64,000 nucleotides of DNA, from NCBI GenBank assembly GCA_033239005.1, contig BSQZ01000038.1, positions 1,741,001-1,805,000 on the forward strand, read 5' to 3'. The translations under genes were made by a program, and so were the position numbers. This stretch comes from Lamellibrachia satsuma (taxonomy: Eukaryota; Annelida; Polychaeta; Sabellida; Siboglinidae). The notes below the pieces were generated by a model. The model made no database searches and was not told the origin of the DNA. It was given only the letters and a program-made list of their open reading frames with translations. Numbering within the stretch: the stretch's first letter is position 1; every line of letters starts with the position of its first letter. Positions 1-11,780 of this stretch are shown one piece after another.

Positions 1-1193
1 AACTTGTTCGAGATGGCAATCTTGTTAAATCTTGTTAAACTCCAGGTGTGGTTTTCTGTAAATCGATTGTCTCTTAATGTAACGAAAACTAATTACATGT
101 TTTTGGGAATCGCAAATTGACTGTTGATATTTCTGTTAAGATAAATAAAGAAACAATAAATAGAGTAAATGTCACTAAATTTTTGGGTGTTATGATTGAT
201 GATAAATTAAACTGGAAAAATCATATTTGTTTAGTAAAATCGAAACTTTCAAAGAGGTGTGCTGTTATGTAGAGAGCGAGCTTCCTGGTCGACAAACTTG
301 TATGCATATTTTGTACTACTCTCTTTTCTTGCCGTATATTATGTGTTGTGCTGAAGTATGGGGCAACACATATGCAACAAATGTTCAATGTTTAGTTATA
401 TTACAGAAAAGGGTTATAAGGTTACTTTGTGGTGCCAAGAGACTGGACCATACAACTTTGCTATTTTATAATCTGCACATTCTTAAAGTGCCAGATGTAG
501 TGGAATTAAAAACTGCAATTATCAAGTTTAAAGCATTTCACAACTTATTACCACTGAATGTACAACAGTTTTTTAGCATATATGAATCAGTTTATTCAAC
601 CCGACAGGAATGTAATTTTATACAAAAATATGCATGCACCAGTTTGAAAAGCATGTGTATATCTGTTAAAGGAGTAAAACTATGGAATGCCCTCGATAGT
701 TCATTGATTAGTTGTAGAAGCGTTCATCAGTTCAAGAAGTATTATACAGACAAAGTATTGAATAGTTATGTGCTAAGTTCTTAACCATTTCTTGTAGAAA
801 ATTAGTAACTTCAGTTATTGTGTTTGTTATCTTAGGGTAAACAAAATTAATGATCAGTAGAATGTAAAAATGTTAGAAGTATTGTAGATTGTTATTTTAG
901 TTTGTTATTAAGGTTTTCAATTCATGTTCCAATATTTTCTTTTGTCCTGCTATGAATATACATGTAAATTGTGTTTAACTTTGAATCTTGACAATAATGG
1001 CATTCTAATGAATACAGTAGTTACATGTTCAATCAAGTATTTTATTCTAGATATGTTAAATTACTAAAAGGGTAAATATTATAAGTATTACACTTCTTTT
1101 TACCCTTTTTCGACAAATTTAATTAGTGTTATGTACTGTATCAATTATGCAAATGTGTTTTTGTTGAATAAATCCATTCATTCATTCATTCAT
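1..1193 (+). mobile_element. LINE (jockey/CR1/L2-like) 3' end, truncated by window edge
   Basis: Translation of about bases 20-784 gives the C-terminal part of a non-LTR reverse transcriptase. It reads through a thumb region resembling 'TKFLGVMIDDKLNWKNHI', then an ORF (227-784) with the typical LINE pattern of 'LPYIMCCAEVWGNTY', 'ILQKRVIRLLCGA' and 'VKLWNALDSSL'. The reading frame is broken before 227, so the copy is dead. After the stop at 782-784 there is an AT-rich 3' UTR that ends in a short ATTC tandem tail (about 1175-1193), as CR1/L2-type LINEs often do. The catalytic RT core would lie upstream of the window. The clade is a guess from the C-terminal style. Confidence 0.8.
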
Positions 1194-1709
1194 ATTAGTC
1201 TGCTATTAGCATGTTACCTTGAATTTGGTAACAGCCAGGAAGTTGTCAACATTACAGCATAGACACTGTCTACTCTGTTATTGAAACATTGTGACCAAGA
1301 ACAATATAATCAAGCATTTGCATCAAAAAGAAATACTAAGTTACTGTAACAGACAGTAAAACCAAAATCAGACCATTCAGTCCTCATTTTCTTTCTTAGT
1401 GTACAAGGTTTATTTACAGAGATTGCCAATTAAGGGCACCTGCCTGCTCATTCCCTTCGTATGAGAGAGGAAGCCTGCCCCACTTGAATGCAGCCCCTTG
1501 TTTATCCAAGCCTAATGTTCAGCCCACAAGTTTCCCATACTAAACAGGTCACTGGTCACCTGTACAATGCTGTTACATGTGGCTGTAGGGTTTGCCCTTT
1601 GTAGTAATTAAAAATGTCCCCATGGAGAATACATGTTGGAGATTAGGATGTTGAAGACTCAAACTTTCCAGTAAATTTGATGAAATATCAATGATACCAC
1701 AACTGATAG
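1194..1709. other. Intergenic stretch, no gene seen
   Basis: No ORF, RNA gene or clear repeat structure is seen between the LINE tail and the MULE-like element. Confidence 0.5.
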
Positions 1710-2821
1710 CGATATAAATGGGTTGCGGTCACATGCCCTCCCCCCGGACATCTGCCTCCTAGTATATTTGCTCCCCCGGACATCTGCCCCTTTTTTCTAT
1801 GATAGTTGACAAGTGAAAATCAGTTTGCAGTTTTATCATTTTTACTACAATAACATAACATTCAATGACAAGTCGAAGTCACTTTAGCCTAATGCAATGG
1901 CCTATCCCCTGGAGTGTGTATGAGATGATCTTGTCACCAGTTGTCATCGATGTATCATTGATAGTCAGATCAGTGGTGGAAGATGGGTTCTAGGGGTGAT
2001 GCTTCCACGAACAGTGGTGGACAGTAATGAGTCAGAGATCAGCTGGTTTGGAGTGCCCCTGGTATTAGCTGCCTTAGTTTTCAGGTCCTCACGGACCTTG
2101 GCAGCTTCTGTCTGTGCCGTGTCACCATCATGGTTGCAGGCAGTCTTGTTGATCACATTCTGGATCTGGAGATCAGATCAGTGACCACAGCACCCTTGCA
2201 TTATCAGGATCGATGCTGGCTTCACTCCCATTGAAGAGTAATTTGGTTGGTCCCCCTTCTTGGTGTAGGAATGACACTCAAAACATAGCTTCTGAACTCC
2301 TCAGATGCTAGTAGTAATTTCCATGGTGAAGTTATAAGTGAATTCTGACAACTCTGGCTTGTGCATCCAGTTTTATAGGAAAATGGAGTTACTCCAACTC
2401 TCCATGGTAAATGCAATTCAAAAGAAACCTTGTTGAGATGGCTTCTTTCAAATATCCTCAGTTGTCATAACATGTCCAGGTCCTAATGTCACTAGCTTCT
2501 TCCACAATTGCAATAAAGATAATCCTTTGATTACAGGATTATCTCAACTACATACAGTAATTTACTTGGCTGATCTGGCACAAAGAATATTAATTGCAAT
2601 TAGGGTAATATATATCTTGAATTCATGTTCAGAAATAAAAAAATAAGTTAAAAAAATATTTCTTAAAAAAAACTTACAAATAATCCAGAAGATATGGACA
2701 GGGGGCAAATGTCCAGATTTTTAATAAGGCAAGGGGCTAATGTATGGGGGGATGTGTCCTAGGGGTAAGTGACAAAGGGCAAATGTCCCGGAGGGGGGCA
2801 AATGACCTGGACACGATATAA
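1710..2821 (-). mobile_element. Decayed MULE-like DNA transposon with FLYWCH-type remnant
   Basis: The element is bounded by a perfect 8-bp direct repeat, cgatataa, at 1710-1717 and 2814-2821. Just inside are imperfect inverted repeats rich in C or G: 'ggtcacatgccctccccc' on the left and the complement of 'gggggcaaatgacc' on the right, each followed by further 'gacatctgcc'-type motifs. On the minus strand 1965-2200 encodes a remnant resembling the segment after a FLYWCH zinc finger ('EAAKVREDLKTKAANTRG'), preceded in another frame by 'KGAVVTD'. FLYWCH-bearing Mutator-like elements and their 8-9-bp duplications are established. Assigning this copy to them is inference. No intact transposase is present. 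Confidence 0.65.
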
Positions 2822-2984
2822 GCAGGGGAAACTGTTCAAAACTCAGATTAACGACCCAACTGTCCAGGGCTGTCCAAAATGTCTGGTTTTGTTAGCAAAA
2901 ATCCAGGAGAGGTGTCGCAGCAGAAAGTACATATGAAATGGCTGGATGCCATTTTAAAGATTTTTTTATGGCAAACCTGATATA

Positions 2985-2985
<1 letters not shown>

Positions 2986-3048
<63 letters not shown>

Positions 3049-3052
3049 TGTG
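2986..3052. repeat. (TG)n/(TGCG)n microsatellite
   Basis: Pure alternating tgtg followed by about 13 copies of tgcg. The apparent minus-strand ORF through it (a THAR repeat) is a by-product of the microsatellite. Confidence 0.9.
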
Positions 3053-4260
3053 CATTTAACGAACACAATTTTTTTAATCATATCTGATTAAATATGATTA
3101 TGCACACGTGACAAATAAAGCTGTGTTAAAACGAATTGGATTTGAATTTTTCTTTAGCCTAGGATTTTAACAATTGGAATTGATTTTTTGCAAGGCGGAA
3201 TTAGAACTGATTTTTTTGCAATTGACAAAACAGAATATTGACCCCATGCCTGATATACTTCCTTCATATGTATAGCTTGTACTAATGCTATTGTGGGTGG
3301 CCGACAGTTGCCCCCTCCCCCCACGATATTCATTACAGTGTTATCAGTCGACTTAGAATAAAATGTAATTAATACATCTCTTTATGAACTTCCAGTTATT
3401 ACATATTGGGTTTAATTCTGATCAATAAAGCAAATTAATTTTATATAATTTTGTCTTATTGTCAAGTCACAAGAATTCAGACAGAAATTGTAAAGTGTCA
3501 TTATAGAAAGCAGACATGTAATCTGACAGTGTTCAACTGGGTATATGACGATGCCTTACTTAGTTTCCTTTCCAGCTAGACATTGGGTGAAATACATTTT
3601 ACTTAAATATTTAAATACTTTTAAAACGTTTTTGTAACTGCATTTGCACTTAATCACAATGAAAGTATTTGTATATTTAAATATTTCCATAAAGAATTTG
3701 AAATGTAAACAGCAACAGCAGGCTTCTGTTGCACTATAGTCTATACTATCTTTTGGTCGTGTTTCACCCATGGCCATGCATCTAACCCCCCCCCCCTTAG
3801 GCTTAGCCTTACGCTTGCCGCTTGGTCTCTAGGCATTTAGAACACAAGTGAGATTTATTACGCCATTCATATAAGGGTGATATATACTGTAAATGGTATG
3901 TTATTATGTTTGGGCTGTGGTTGTTCGAGTGCTTCACCCCCCCCCCCTTAAATCGTAGGCATGGGCGCCGCCATTTTCCTCGCGCGATTTTTTCGCGCGA
4001 AACGGAAATGCGATTTAGTCCCCTAGCGCAATACTTGCTAGAGGGGTTACATCAATTAGTTTGCACGTGTGTGGCAGCATACGGAGTTGTTTCGAAGTGC
4101 AGGCTCAGAGATTCCGCTAGCTTATGAAATATTCCGGTACGCGGTAGTGGCAGCGTAATTTTTTCCTATCAACGTTCCGGGCTATTAACATAAATGGGCG
4201 GAGATTACTTGATGATGCTGGGTTGAGCGACAGCGCGTGCGACCTAAACAGAAGAATATT
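3053..4260 (+). promoter_or_regulatory. Non-coding stretch; likely 5' region of the DUF4806-family gene
   Basis: No gene is seen here. There are two poly-C tracts (about 3786-3797 and 3938-3950). The last 300 bp turn GC- and CpG-rich and contain a perfect hairpin, TCGCGCGA (3980-3987) and TCGCGCGA (3993-4000), around a T-rich loop. A promoter role is inferred only from position and composition. Confidence 0.35.
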
Positions 4261-7200
4261 ATGGTTGTGGTCTTCGGAGAAAAACATGAAAAATCAGTTG
4301 AATTGGTAGCCTCGAATTGGCTCATTACCAACACAACCTTACACTGGCCGCCATTCAAGTCGACAACAGCAATCAGCAGAGCCGTGCGAGACAGGCTGGA
4401 GCTCGATCCCGCACTTTGGCAAGCGTACGATGTACGAGTGCTATGTGCATGTCGTGAGGGAACAATCTTTTTTCCTACACTTATTATGTATGGGTATATT
4501 TGACTATTTGTGCACATTATTTTTGAGATAATGTCCCAAACTAAAATAGTAACACGTCTGTAATTTGTATGGATATTATTTTTAATGCTGCACGGGCAGA
4601 TAGTATTTCGGTTATACACCTGTACATACATGCAAACATATTTTCGAAAGTTTTATCATGTTGAAAGTTGAATCTACGTTAAAAGCAAGCCTTCGAAACC
4701 ATTTCAAGTCGACACATTTGTAATGTAGTCAATGCCAACGCAGTCAATTTGTATCGTGACACAAATATTGCGATGCCTATTGCGTGGGTTTGTGTATCAT
4801 TACGACCTTCGTATGTATCTTTTTCTGCATCTGGTTGTTGATTAACCTATGCTACGTGTACCAAAGTGGGATGTTGGCCTGTGACTTGTCTTGTGATGTT
4901 TTTTCATATTTGGATAAATTATACTGTAGAAACCTACGAAGATGGGCGAAGGAAAGCACGGAGAGCGGAAGTTACGTCCGACATCCAAACAGAGGACGAA
5001 GATGATTCTAAAAGGTCAGTTAGGTGAGTTACTGAATCAGCATCAGGGTAGAACTTTTTGGCAACAGGGCCAAGGGCTGATGGCATCAGTACTAGGTACA
5101 ACAGTATGATCCACCAATTTGTTCAATTTTTATTTCTCCAAATAGCAAAGTGTTTCACCTATGGTGCAAATGATGAATGGCAGTGCTATCCTAGAATGTA
5201 TGCTAGTTTTTACTAGACAGACGGACTAGTTGATATGTGGTTTTACTAGTCTGCAACATTCCTTATTATTGGGTAGTCCCACCCGTTTCACCCCAGTGTT
5301 ATATCGGTATTGGATACTAAATTGCATTTAAGACTGTTTATCTGATTCTTACATGAGGCGTATTTGTGAATCTCGATTGCAATTTACAAACAATCAAAGC
5401 AAAAACAGCGACAACGATTGATGTCGGCGGCAGCGAAAAACACATTGACACTCGCTCCTTGACATTGGTCATTGTTCACTTAATATTTCTTGAGAATTTT
5501 CAAGGCAATATATTTCTTTAGCAACAGAAAGAGTTAACCCTGAACTCATTATAACTAAAGATCTGTATTTGCATGAAGCAACAACATGTTTGTCTGGAAA
5601 ATAGTGCCTTGATATGTAATTATGTTAATAGTATTATGTTAGTAGTATTCAACAACACATTTTATCTTTGTTCTAGAATCACACGTAAACTAGCTCGTCT
5701 AGAAGACGATAGTGAGGAGGAGAAGGAGAAGGAGGAGGAGAAGGAGAAGGAGGAGGAGAAGGAAGACGAGAAGGAGGAGAAGGATGATGACTGCGACATG
5801 GCTGTCTCCAAGAACAGAGGCAGAAGTGGGAAGAAATGCCATCCAATTTTGCAGAGAGCACTGACACCACCACCTCTTCCTGGTATTTATCTTTCTGTCA
5901 TTATAGGTGACTGTATTTTCAAAGAAATAATGCAGTATGCAACTATAATATATTCCTATGTTTTTTTTAGTCCTATATTTTTACTTCATAATTCCTATAT
6001 TTCCTATAAATTTTACACCGAAAGTGGATGGGCACACTGCACACATATGTTGAAATGAATTTCATGATACATAATTTTAACAACTTCCATTTATGACATA
6101 CGTGTGTTGTTCAGCTGTATTCAGCTGCTTGTCATCTCCAGGCATGGTTCTGTAATTCTGGCATGTTTGTTTATACCTTTGTAAATATGCACCTTACGGT
6201 TGTTTTTAGAGTTGACTGTGACTGATGACATGATTCTAAACGGGAGAAGCCAAGCTGCAACAAGGACACCACTCACCCCCAGAACACCACTCACCCCCAG
6301 AACACCACTCACCCCATAACACCAACCCAGAGGACACCAACTGGACAGTTCACAGGTAATTATACAAGAAATTGCATCATTGTGGAAGTAAAAAAATAAT
6401 ATGCATATTTGGCTTGTATTGTGTTCACCTATTGTGTTCACCTACATATTCTCAAAAAAATCATTATGGGATTTTTGTATATGCAAGATCATGTATAAGT
6501 AGAGCCTACTTTACAGTTTGGCACTAACTATGCAAATTAAAATAATACTTTCCAAATGCAGTGTCTCCTCTTGTGTGTATACTTTTCATGGTGTATGGTA
6601 TTTTTCAAATGTACTAGAGGTTCCATTTATTTTTCTGCAGCTTTCGAGAGGGAGATGCTGTCAGCAATGACAGCAATCCAAGTCACATTTGATGGTGTGG
6701 TGCGTGAGCAAGCCAGCCAGCGAAAGCTGCTTATGGCAAGTTCTGCCAGTGCGGAAATCAATGTAGAGCTGCCTGATGACTTGACCTTTCCGCTGACAAG
6801 TGTGGAAGATGTAGAGGAGCTGGAGGTCAAGCTGCTCGACAAGACCATCACAAATCATGTTTGTAGTTTAATCTTATTTCAGTGCTATTGAAATAAGATT
6901 TTTTTTATTGTTAATGCTATTCAAGAAATACCTGTGAAGTGGTGGTAGGGTTGTTAATTTTTAATGGTGGGGGTAATGCTATTATCACTTAAATTCAATT
7001 AAATTAGGATAAAAAAAATCATCTGTAAAAAAATTGCTTCCAGTCCCCCATACATTTATTTCTGGGATAGCCCTTATATTGTCATCCAAGTTATTGATAT
7101 AACACATTAAGAATAGCATAGGTCGTAATATTGATGCTTGTGGTACCCACTCAAAATTTATTTCTGATTTGAAACCTCCCCATCTACCACTACTGTGTGT

Positions 7201-7479
7201 CTATTGTCATTCAGCCATTATTTTATCCAGTTGATATTGCCATCCCCTGTAACATGGGCTTTCGTTGACATTTTGGAGTATGTTTATCTTTGCAGATGCA
7301 CGACTTAGCCATTACTGGCGGCAGTACCATGAAGGAAAATGTGCGGCGAGTAATGTCCCATGTGGTGGACCATGCTGTTGCCCTCCAGTACAACTAGGCT
7401 GGCAAAAGTGGCTGGAAGAGTCACACGGATGACATCAAAAGGGCATTCGGCAGTCTACTGTTGAGTAGCGTGATTAAAC
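4261..7479 (+). pseudogene. DUF4806-family gene, six exons, with a frameshift and a nonsense codon
   Basis: Exons with GT-AG borders and matching phases: 4261-4453, 4930-5014, 5677-5882, 6210-6355, 6641-6858 and 7296-7479. The N-terminus (MVVVFGEKHEKSVELVASNW...LHWPPFKS) resembles the start of animal DUF4806 proteins. A TYEDGRRKARRAE segment follows, then a Glu/Lys-rich acidic region, a TPLTPR repeat, and a C-terminal domain (FPLTSVEDVEELEVKLLD... MKENVRRVMSHVVDHAVALQYN). Exon 4 is one base short within its TPLTPR repeat, giving an in-frame TAA at 6317-6319. The following sequence is open again in the frame exon 5 needs. Exon 6 has TAG at 7395-7397 where the family usually has Trp (Y-x-W-x-G). 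Exon 6 ends in phase 1 at a donor, but no later exon was found. The domain's function is unknown. Two independent lesions argue for a recent pseudogene; sequence error at both is possible. Confidence 0.65.
7019..7275 (-). mobile_element. Antisense LINE reverse-transcriptase fragment in DUF4806-gene intron 5
   Basis: Read on the minus strand across stops and shifts, this gives 'SNWKVLSGVPQASILGP'-like and 'LFLMYINNLDDNI'-like text and ends with a T-D-D triplet. That is the RT motif order of CR1/jockey-type LINEs. It is heavily decayed. Confidence 0.6.
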
Positions 7480-7589
7480 GTATGTACCATTATAATTTTT
7501 GTTACTTACATACAGCACATAACAATTGGGAAAAAAGATTAACAATTGTTAGGGATTAATTAATTAATATGACTGAAAAAAATAAAACT

Positions 7590-7800
7590 TCCATAGCGCA
7601 TAAATCCTCAGGGGCATTGAGCACAGAAGTGCAACAAACTGAAATCGTTAAATATGATATCGTAAAAAAAATATTGTGAACAGGGACATGCAAGAATCAT
7701 CATAGTGAGGGAACGCCAAGGATTTAGGGTAGAAATGCAATTTCAAAAATATATGTATTGAGGAAGGTAGCCAGAGTTTTATATGGTGTTAAAGTGATGG
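7590..7800 (-). repeat. Dispersed LINE 3'-UTR copy (homologous to 25160-25340)
   Basis: The two segments share an ordered series of motifs: 'cagaggcgcaacaaa'-like, 'cgtcaacagggatgca'-like, 'aaagatttatggtggaaat'-like and 'aaagtgatggg'. At 25160 this sits directly 3' of a recognisable minus-strand LINE C-terminus, so the 7590 copy is read as a 5'-truncated LINE. Confidence 0.5.
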
Positions 7801-8385
7801 GTTCATTCTATTTTTGTTTTATATACATCAATCCAAACCATGGTTGAAGCACAGTAGGCTAAACAAGTATAACGATGTTTATTTAAACATAACAGTTCTG
7901 CCAACCATAGTACATTACGTAGCCATTAAAAAGTCTCTGTATCAGGTTGTATATAGGGCCATTACAGCAAACCCTACGTTTTCATGTGAAATCATGTTAA
8001 TAACACTGAGTTGTTGATAATAAAAAGGTGGATTGGACGGCCGTTGTAACAAACACATACTTATTATCATTTTGGTTGAAATTTTGTAATTTCCCTTTAA
8101 ATATTAATAAATACAAAAATAATAATTGTTACGAATAATTAATACTACAGGCTTATCTCTAAAAACCTAGAACTTTCAAAGGGTGCACTAGTTACATCTC
8201 GATTGGATAAAATAACTGTTACACAAATATAACACTGGTGGTTAGAGCAAACGTGTACATGTTTCAGGGGCCATTCTAAGAAACCCGCTTTTAGAAAAAG
8301 CCACAGACTGTGACGTCCAGAAAGAGATGATGGTATGGCTAAGGAACCCCGGTGACAGGCACGGTGGGAGGAAGAGAAGAGCAGT

Positions 8386-9205
8386 GGATTGATGGAGGAG
8401 CAAGGGGAGGCAGCAGTGGCTTTGATGGAGGAGCAAGGGGAGGCAGCAGTGGCTTTGATGGAGGAGCAAGGGGAGGCAGCAGTGGCTTTGATGGAGGAGC
8501 AAGGGAGGGAGGCAGCAGTAGCTTTGATGGAGGAGCAAGGGAGGCAGCAGTGGCTTTGATGGAGGAGCAAGGGAGGGACCAGTGGCTTTGATGGAGGAGC
8601 AAGGGAGGCAGCAGTGGCTTTGATGGAGGAGCAAGGGAGGCAGCAGTGGCTTTGATGGAGGAGCAAGGGAGGCAGCAGTGGCTTTGATGGGGGAGCAAGG
8701 GAGGGCAGCAGTGGCTTTGATGGAGGAGCAAGGGAGGCAGCAGTGGCTTTGGTGGAGGAGCAAGGGAGGCAGCAGTGGCTTTGATGGAGGAGCAAGGGAG
8801 GCAGCAGTGGCTTTGATGGAGGAGCAAGGGAGGCAGCAGTGGCTTTGATGGAGGAGCAAGGAAGGCAGCTGTGGCTTTGATGGAGGAGCAAGGGGAGGCA
8901 GCAGTGGCTTTGATGGAGGAGCAAGGGAGGCAGCTGTGGCTTTGATGGAGGAGCAAGGGAGGCAGCAGTGGCTTTGATGGAGGAGCAAGGGAGGCAGCAG
9001 TGGCTTTGATGGAGGAGCAAGAGAGGGCAGCAGTGGCTTTGATGGAGGAGCAAGGGAGGCAGCGGTGGCTTTGATGGAGGAGCAAGGGAGGCAGCTGTGG
9101 CTTTGATGGAGGAGCAAGGGAAGCAGCAGTGGCTTTGATGGAGGAGCAAGGGAGGGCAGCAGTGGCTTTGATGGAGGAGCAAGGGAGGCAGCAGCAGGAT
9201 CAATG
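8386..9205. repeat. 33-bp minisatellite, about 24 copies
   Basis: The unit contains 'tttgatggaggagcaaggg' followed by 'aggcagcagtggc', with one- or two-base length variants. Because most units lack stops on either strand it creates long spurious ORFs on the minus strand (for example 8145-9509). It lies downstream of the last recognised DUF4806-family exon. Confidence 0.95.
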
Positions 9206-9308
9206 AGTCTGCTTGAATTGTGACAATTTCAGAAATAAAGCTGCGTGCATTGTATGTCACATCGATCTTGGTGTTTGTTGCTACCTCACTGCTATGTAGA
9301 CCCAGTAA

Positions 9309-9560
9309 TGGGCCACCAACATTCAAGTCAGTACCGGCATGCTGTACTGGCCCAGTACTGTGCCAATGCCCTTTTCCAGTATTGAACCACCACCATTCCA
9401 GTATATTGCCAGTACTGGGCCAGTACAGCATGCCGGTATTGGCCCAGTACTGGGCCACTACCGTTCCAGTACTGGCCCAGTACAGTATGCCGGTACCGGC
9501 CCAATTCACAGTCTCTGTGCAGAACTGCGGTAGTTACTGGGCCAGTACAGACCCATTACA
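9309..9560. repeat. Cluster of CCAGTACTGG palindromes
   Basis: Variants of 'ggcccagtactgggcc' and 'ccagtacagcatgccggt' recur about ten times at irregular spacing. The core is self-complementary, so the segment can form many small hairpins. There is no coding support. Confidence 0.75.
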
Positions 9561-10205
9561 GTCATGTTTCCTGGGAGCATGTTGCTGATTACGTTGGTGC
9601 GCCGATAAGGTGCAGACAACTCTCTTCACCGCTGCCTGAAGTTGACTGCCTAATGCCCTGTCATATCAATATCTCATGTTGAGTGTACAGTGCACCTTCA
9701 TACCACTGTCAAATGTTGGCTGCCTATTGCCTCATAAAAGTCAGAAAACTTTACCTGTTGTCAGTTGCGTTGGTGCGCCGATTATCAGCGAGTCCGACCA
9801 GTGACTGACAACGATCTTGCCTTTGTAGTAGTCGAGTGACTCCTGCAGTTGGTTCACGCTTAACCGAAGGTGGCATGATTGATGGCGAGTGAAGATTAAT
9901 GGTTCACGCCGTAGTTTAATATCGTGGTGGATATAATATCTACAAAGACAATCAGTCAATTAATACTGTTGTATGTTTTACCTAAGATTAAACATACAGA
10001 GTTCGTTATTTGTTGTAAAGTATTACGGTGCTGTCCTGGTGAAACTAATTAGGCTAATCCGCCGCTTAGTGGATTGAATGTATTACAGAAGTATTATCGG
10101 CAAATTAAAACCAACACGACTTTGGAGAAGCACGATCTTTGTTTCAAAGGAGGATGCCGCTGCAAGGAATCTATGCAGTCGAGCTTACTTACGCCGAAAC
10201 TACTA

Positions 10206-10374
10206 CGACATCGAGCCTACCGACACCGAGCTTACTGACACTGAGTCTACTGACACCGAGCTTACTGACACTGAGCCTACTGACACCTAGCCTACTGACA
10301 CCGAGTCTACTGACACCTAGCCTACTGACACCGAGCCTACTGACAGCGAGCCTACTGACACCGAGCCTACAACA
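10206..10374. repeat. 15-bp minisatellite, about 11 copies
   Basis: The unit is cctactgacaccgag with C/T variants. It abuts the broken end of the Penelope-like fragment. Confidence 0.9.
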
Positions 10375-10990
10375 ACATCATATGACACAAATGGTTCTCC
10401 TTCTTTTACTCTCAGCTGTATCATTTCCTTCACCAGTTCTTGTGAGTTTTCTGTGTGGTGTTCTGTTTTTCCAACAAGTGGTTGTAGTATGTTGGTCAAT
10501 TCCTTTGATACTCTGTATGCTATTGTCTGTGTGTAGTCGACAATTGGTCTGAGTGGCACTCCTTCCTTATGGATTTTTGGTGATCCATACATCCGTGGTA
10601 CTTTTTCTAGCGTAGGATACAAGTACAATAGTACTGATCTTTGGTGATCTTCCCCTCCTTCTCCAAAGAATTTACCATTCTGATTAGTTCTGCCTTATAC
10701 TTCTTGGTCGGATCCTTCTTTAATTTCTCAAACGTCGCTTTGTCATTTAGTATTTCTTTAATTGTTCTTGGTATTCTTTAGTTTCCATGATGACTGTGGC
10801 CTTTCCCTTGTCCGCAGGGATTGTGGTGATGGAATTCTCTTTCTGTAGCCCTTTTAAAGTTGTTCTCTCCTGTTTGGTTAGGTTTTGTTTTGGAGCTTTT
10901 GCTGGCTTCAGAACTCCCGCGATGTCTGCACGAAGTTTGTCTTTTTATTCTTGTGGTAGGCTCCATGTCGCTTGTTCTGCCGCTACGACC
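10375..10990 (-). mobile_element. Penelope-like retroelement fragment (N-terminal RT part)
   Basis: The minus strand encodes, across several frameshifts, a TTIPADKGKATVIME motif, then KKDPTKKYKAELIRMVN, and in ORF 10317-10628 'PRMYGSPKIHKEGVPLRPIV' followed by 'TENSQELVKEM' and 'PFVSYDV'. The PADKG and G-x-PKIHK-x-x-x-PLRPI motifs are diagnostic of Penelope-like reverse transcriptases. The copy stops at about 10375 where the 15-bp minisatellite begins. No GIY-YIG endonuclease is seen. It is dead. Confidence 0.8.
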
Positions 10991-11063
10991 ACGGGCAACT
11001 GAATCAAGTTGGGCCTTTGTAACTAATAGCTACTAAAGGGTATGCAACATGGAATGCCGCCAC

Positions 11064-11510
11064 TCATCTTTCAACATCCGCATCTGAGCTTTGCACTTGA
11101 TTATTGATATGAACTTCTCTTGTATTCCATAGTATCTCATTGGCGTCCAAACTAGTCTTACGGTATAAGCTATCGAAGTCAATAAAATTAGTGTAAACAG
11201 GAGAGTTCCATTCTATTGACTGTTCTATTATAATGCGAAGTGTTGTTATCTGGTCGGTATATGATCTTTCCTGACGAAAGCTGCCTGATGGTCCCTTAGT
11301 TTTGAGTCGAGTGCCATTCTCAGCCTCTCCAGAACGATTCTGTTTAGCCCTGGTGTGCGGATATACTTCAGGGACCTGGGGCATATCAGCGCAGGTATAT
11401 GCAAAAATACATCGCGTATTTCAGGCCTTTGCTGCAGAGCAGAATCCAAACTGAAATGATATATTCCAGACGTCAGAACATCATACAGCTTATGAGGTAT
11501 ATCCATAGGT
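11064..11510 (-). mobile_element. RTE-like LINE reverse-transcriptase fragment
   Basis: Two overlapping frames on the minus strand give LNRIVLERLRMALDSKLRDH and then FRQERSYTDQITTLRIIIEQ, followed by 'EWNSPVYTNFIDFDSLYRK'. This matches the RT palm of RTE-type LINEs (consensus style 'LRDHQAGFR...C.DQI..L'). A single-base shift separates the two frames, and the copy is degenerate after 'DFDSLYRK'. Confidence 0.7.
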
Positions 11511-11743
11511 ATTAGTTGGGGTCAAATGCGCCCATATAAGTAAGATAAACATTTTCTATGCACAACGCATGTTAACGCACACAACCAATTTAGGGTACCA
11601 ATTATTGGGTAATTGAGGGTATGTATTTCTCAAAACGCCCTTTTACGATAAAGGGTAGATACTGAGAGGTCCTGTTGATCTGTGAATCAAATGTGTTAGT
11701 GAATGCATCATGCCATCATGCTGAGTAAATGAACTACTCTACT

Positions 11744-11780
<37 letters not shown>

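Noticed and set aside
8145..9509. 454-aa minus-strand ORF
   Set aside because: Produced by the 33-bp minisatellite; overlapping frames of the same strand are also open, as expected for a stop-free unit.
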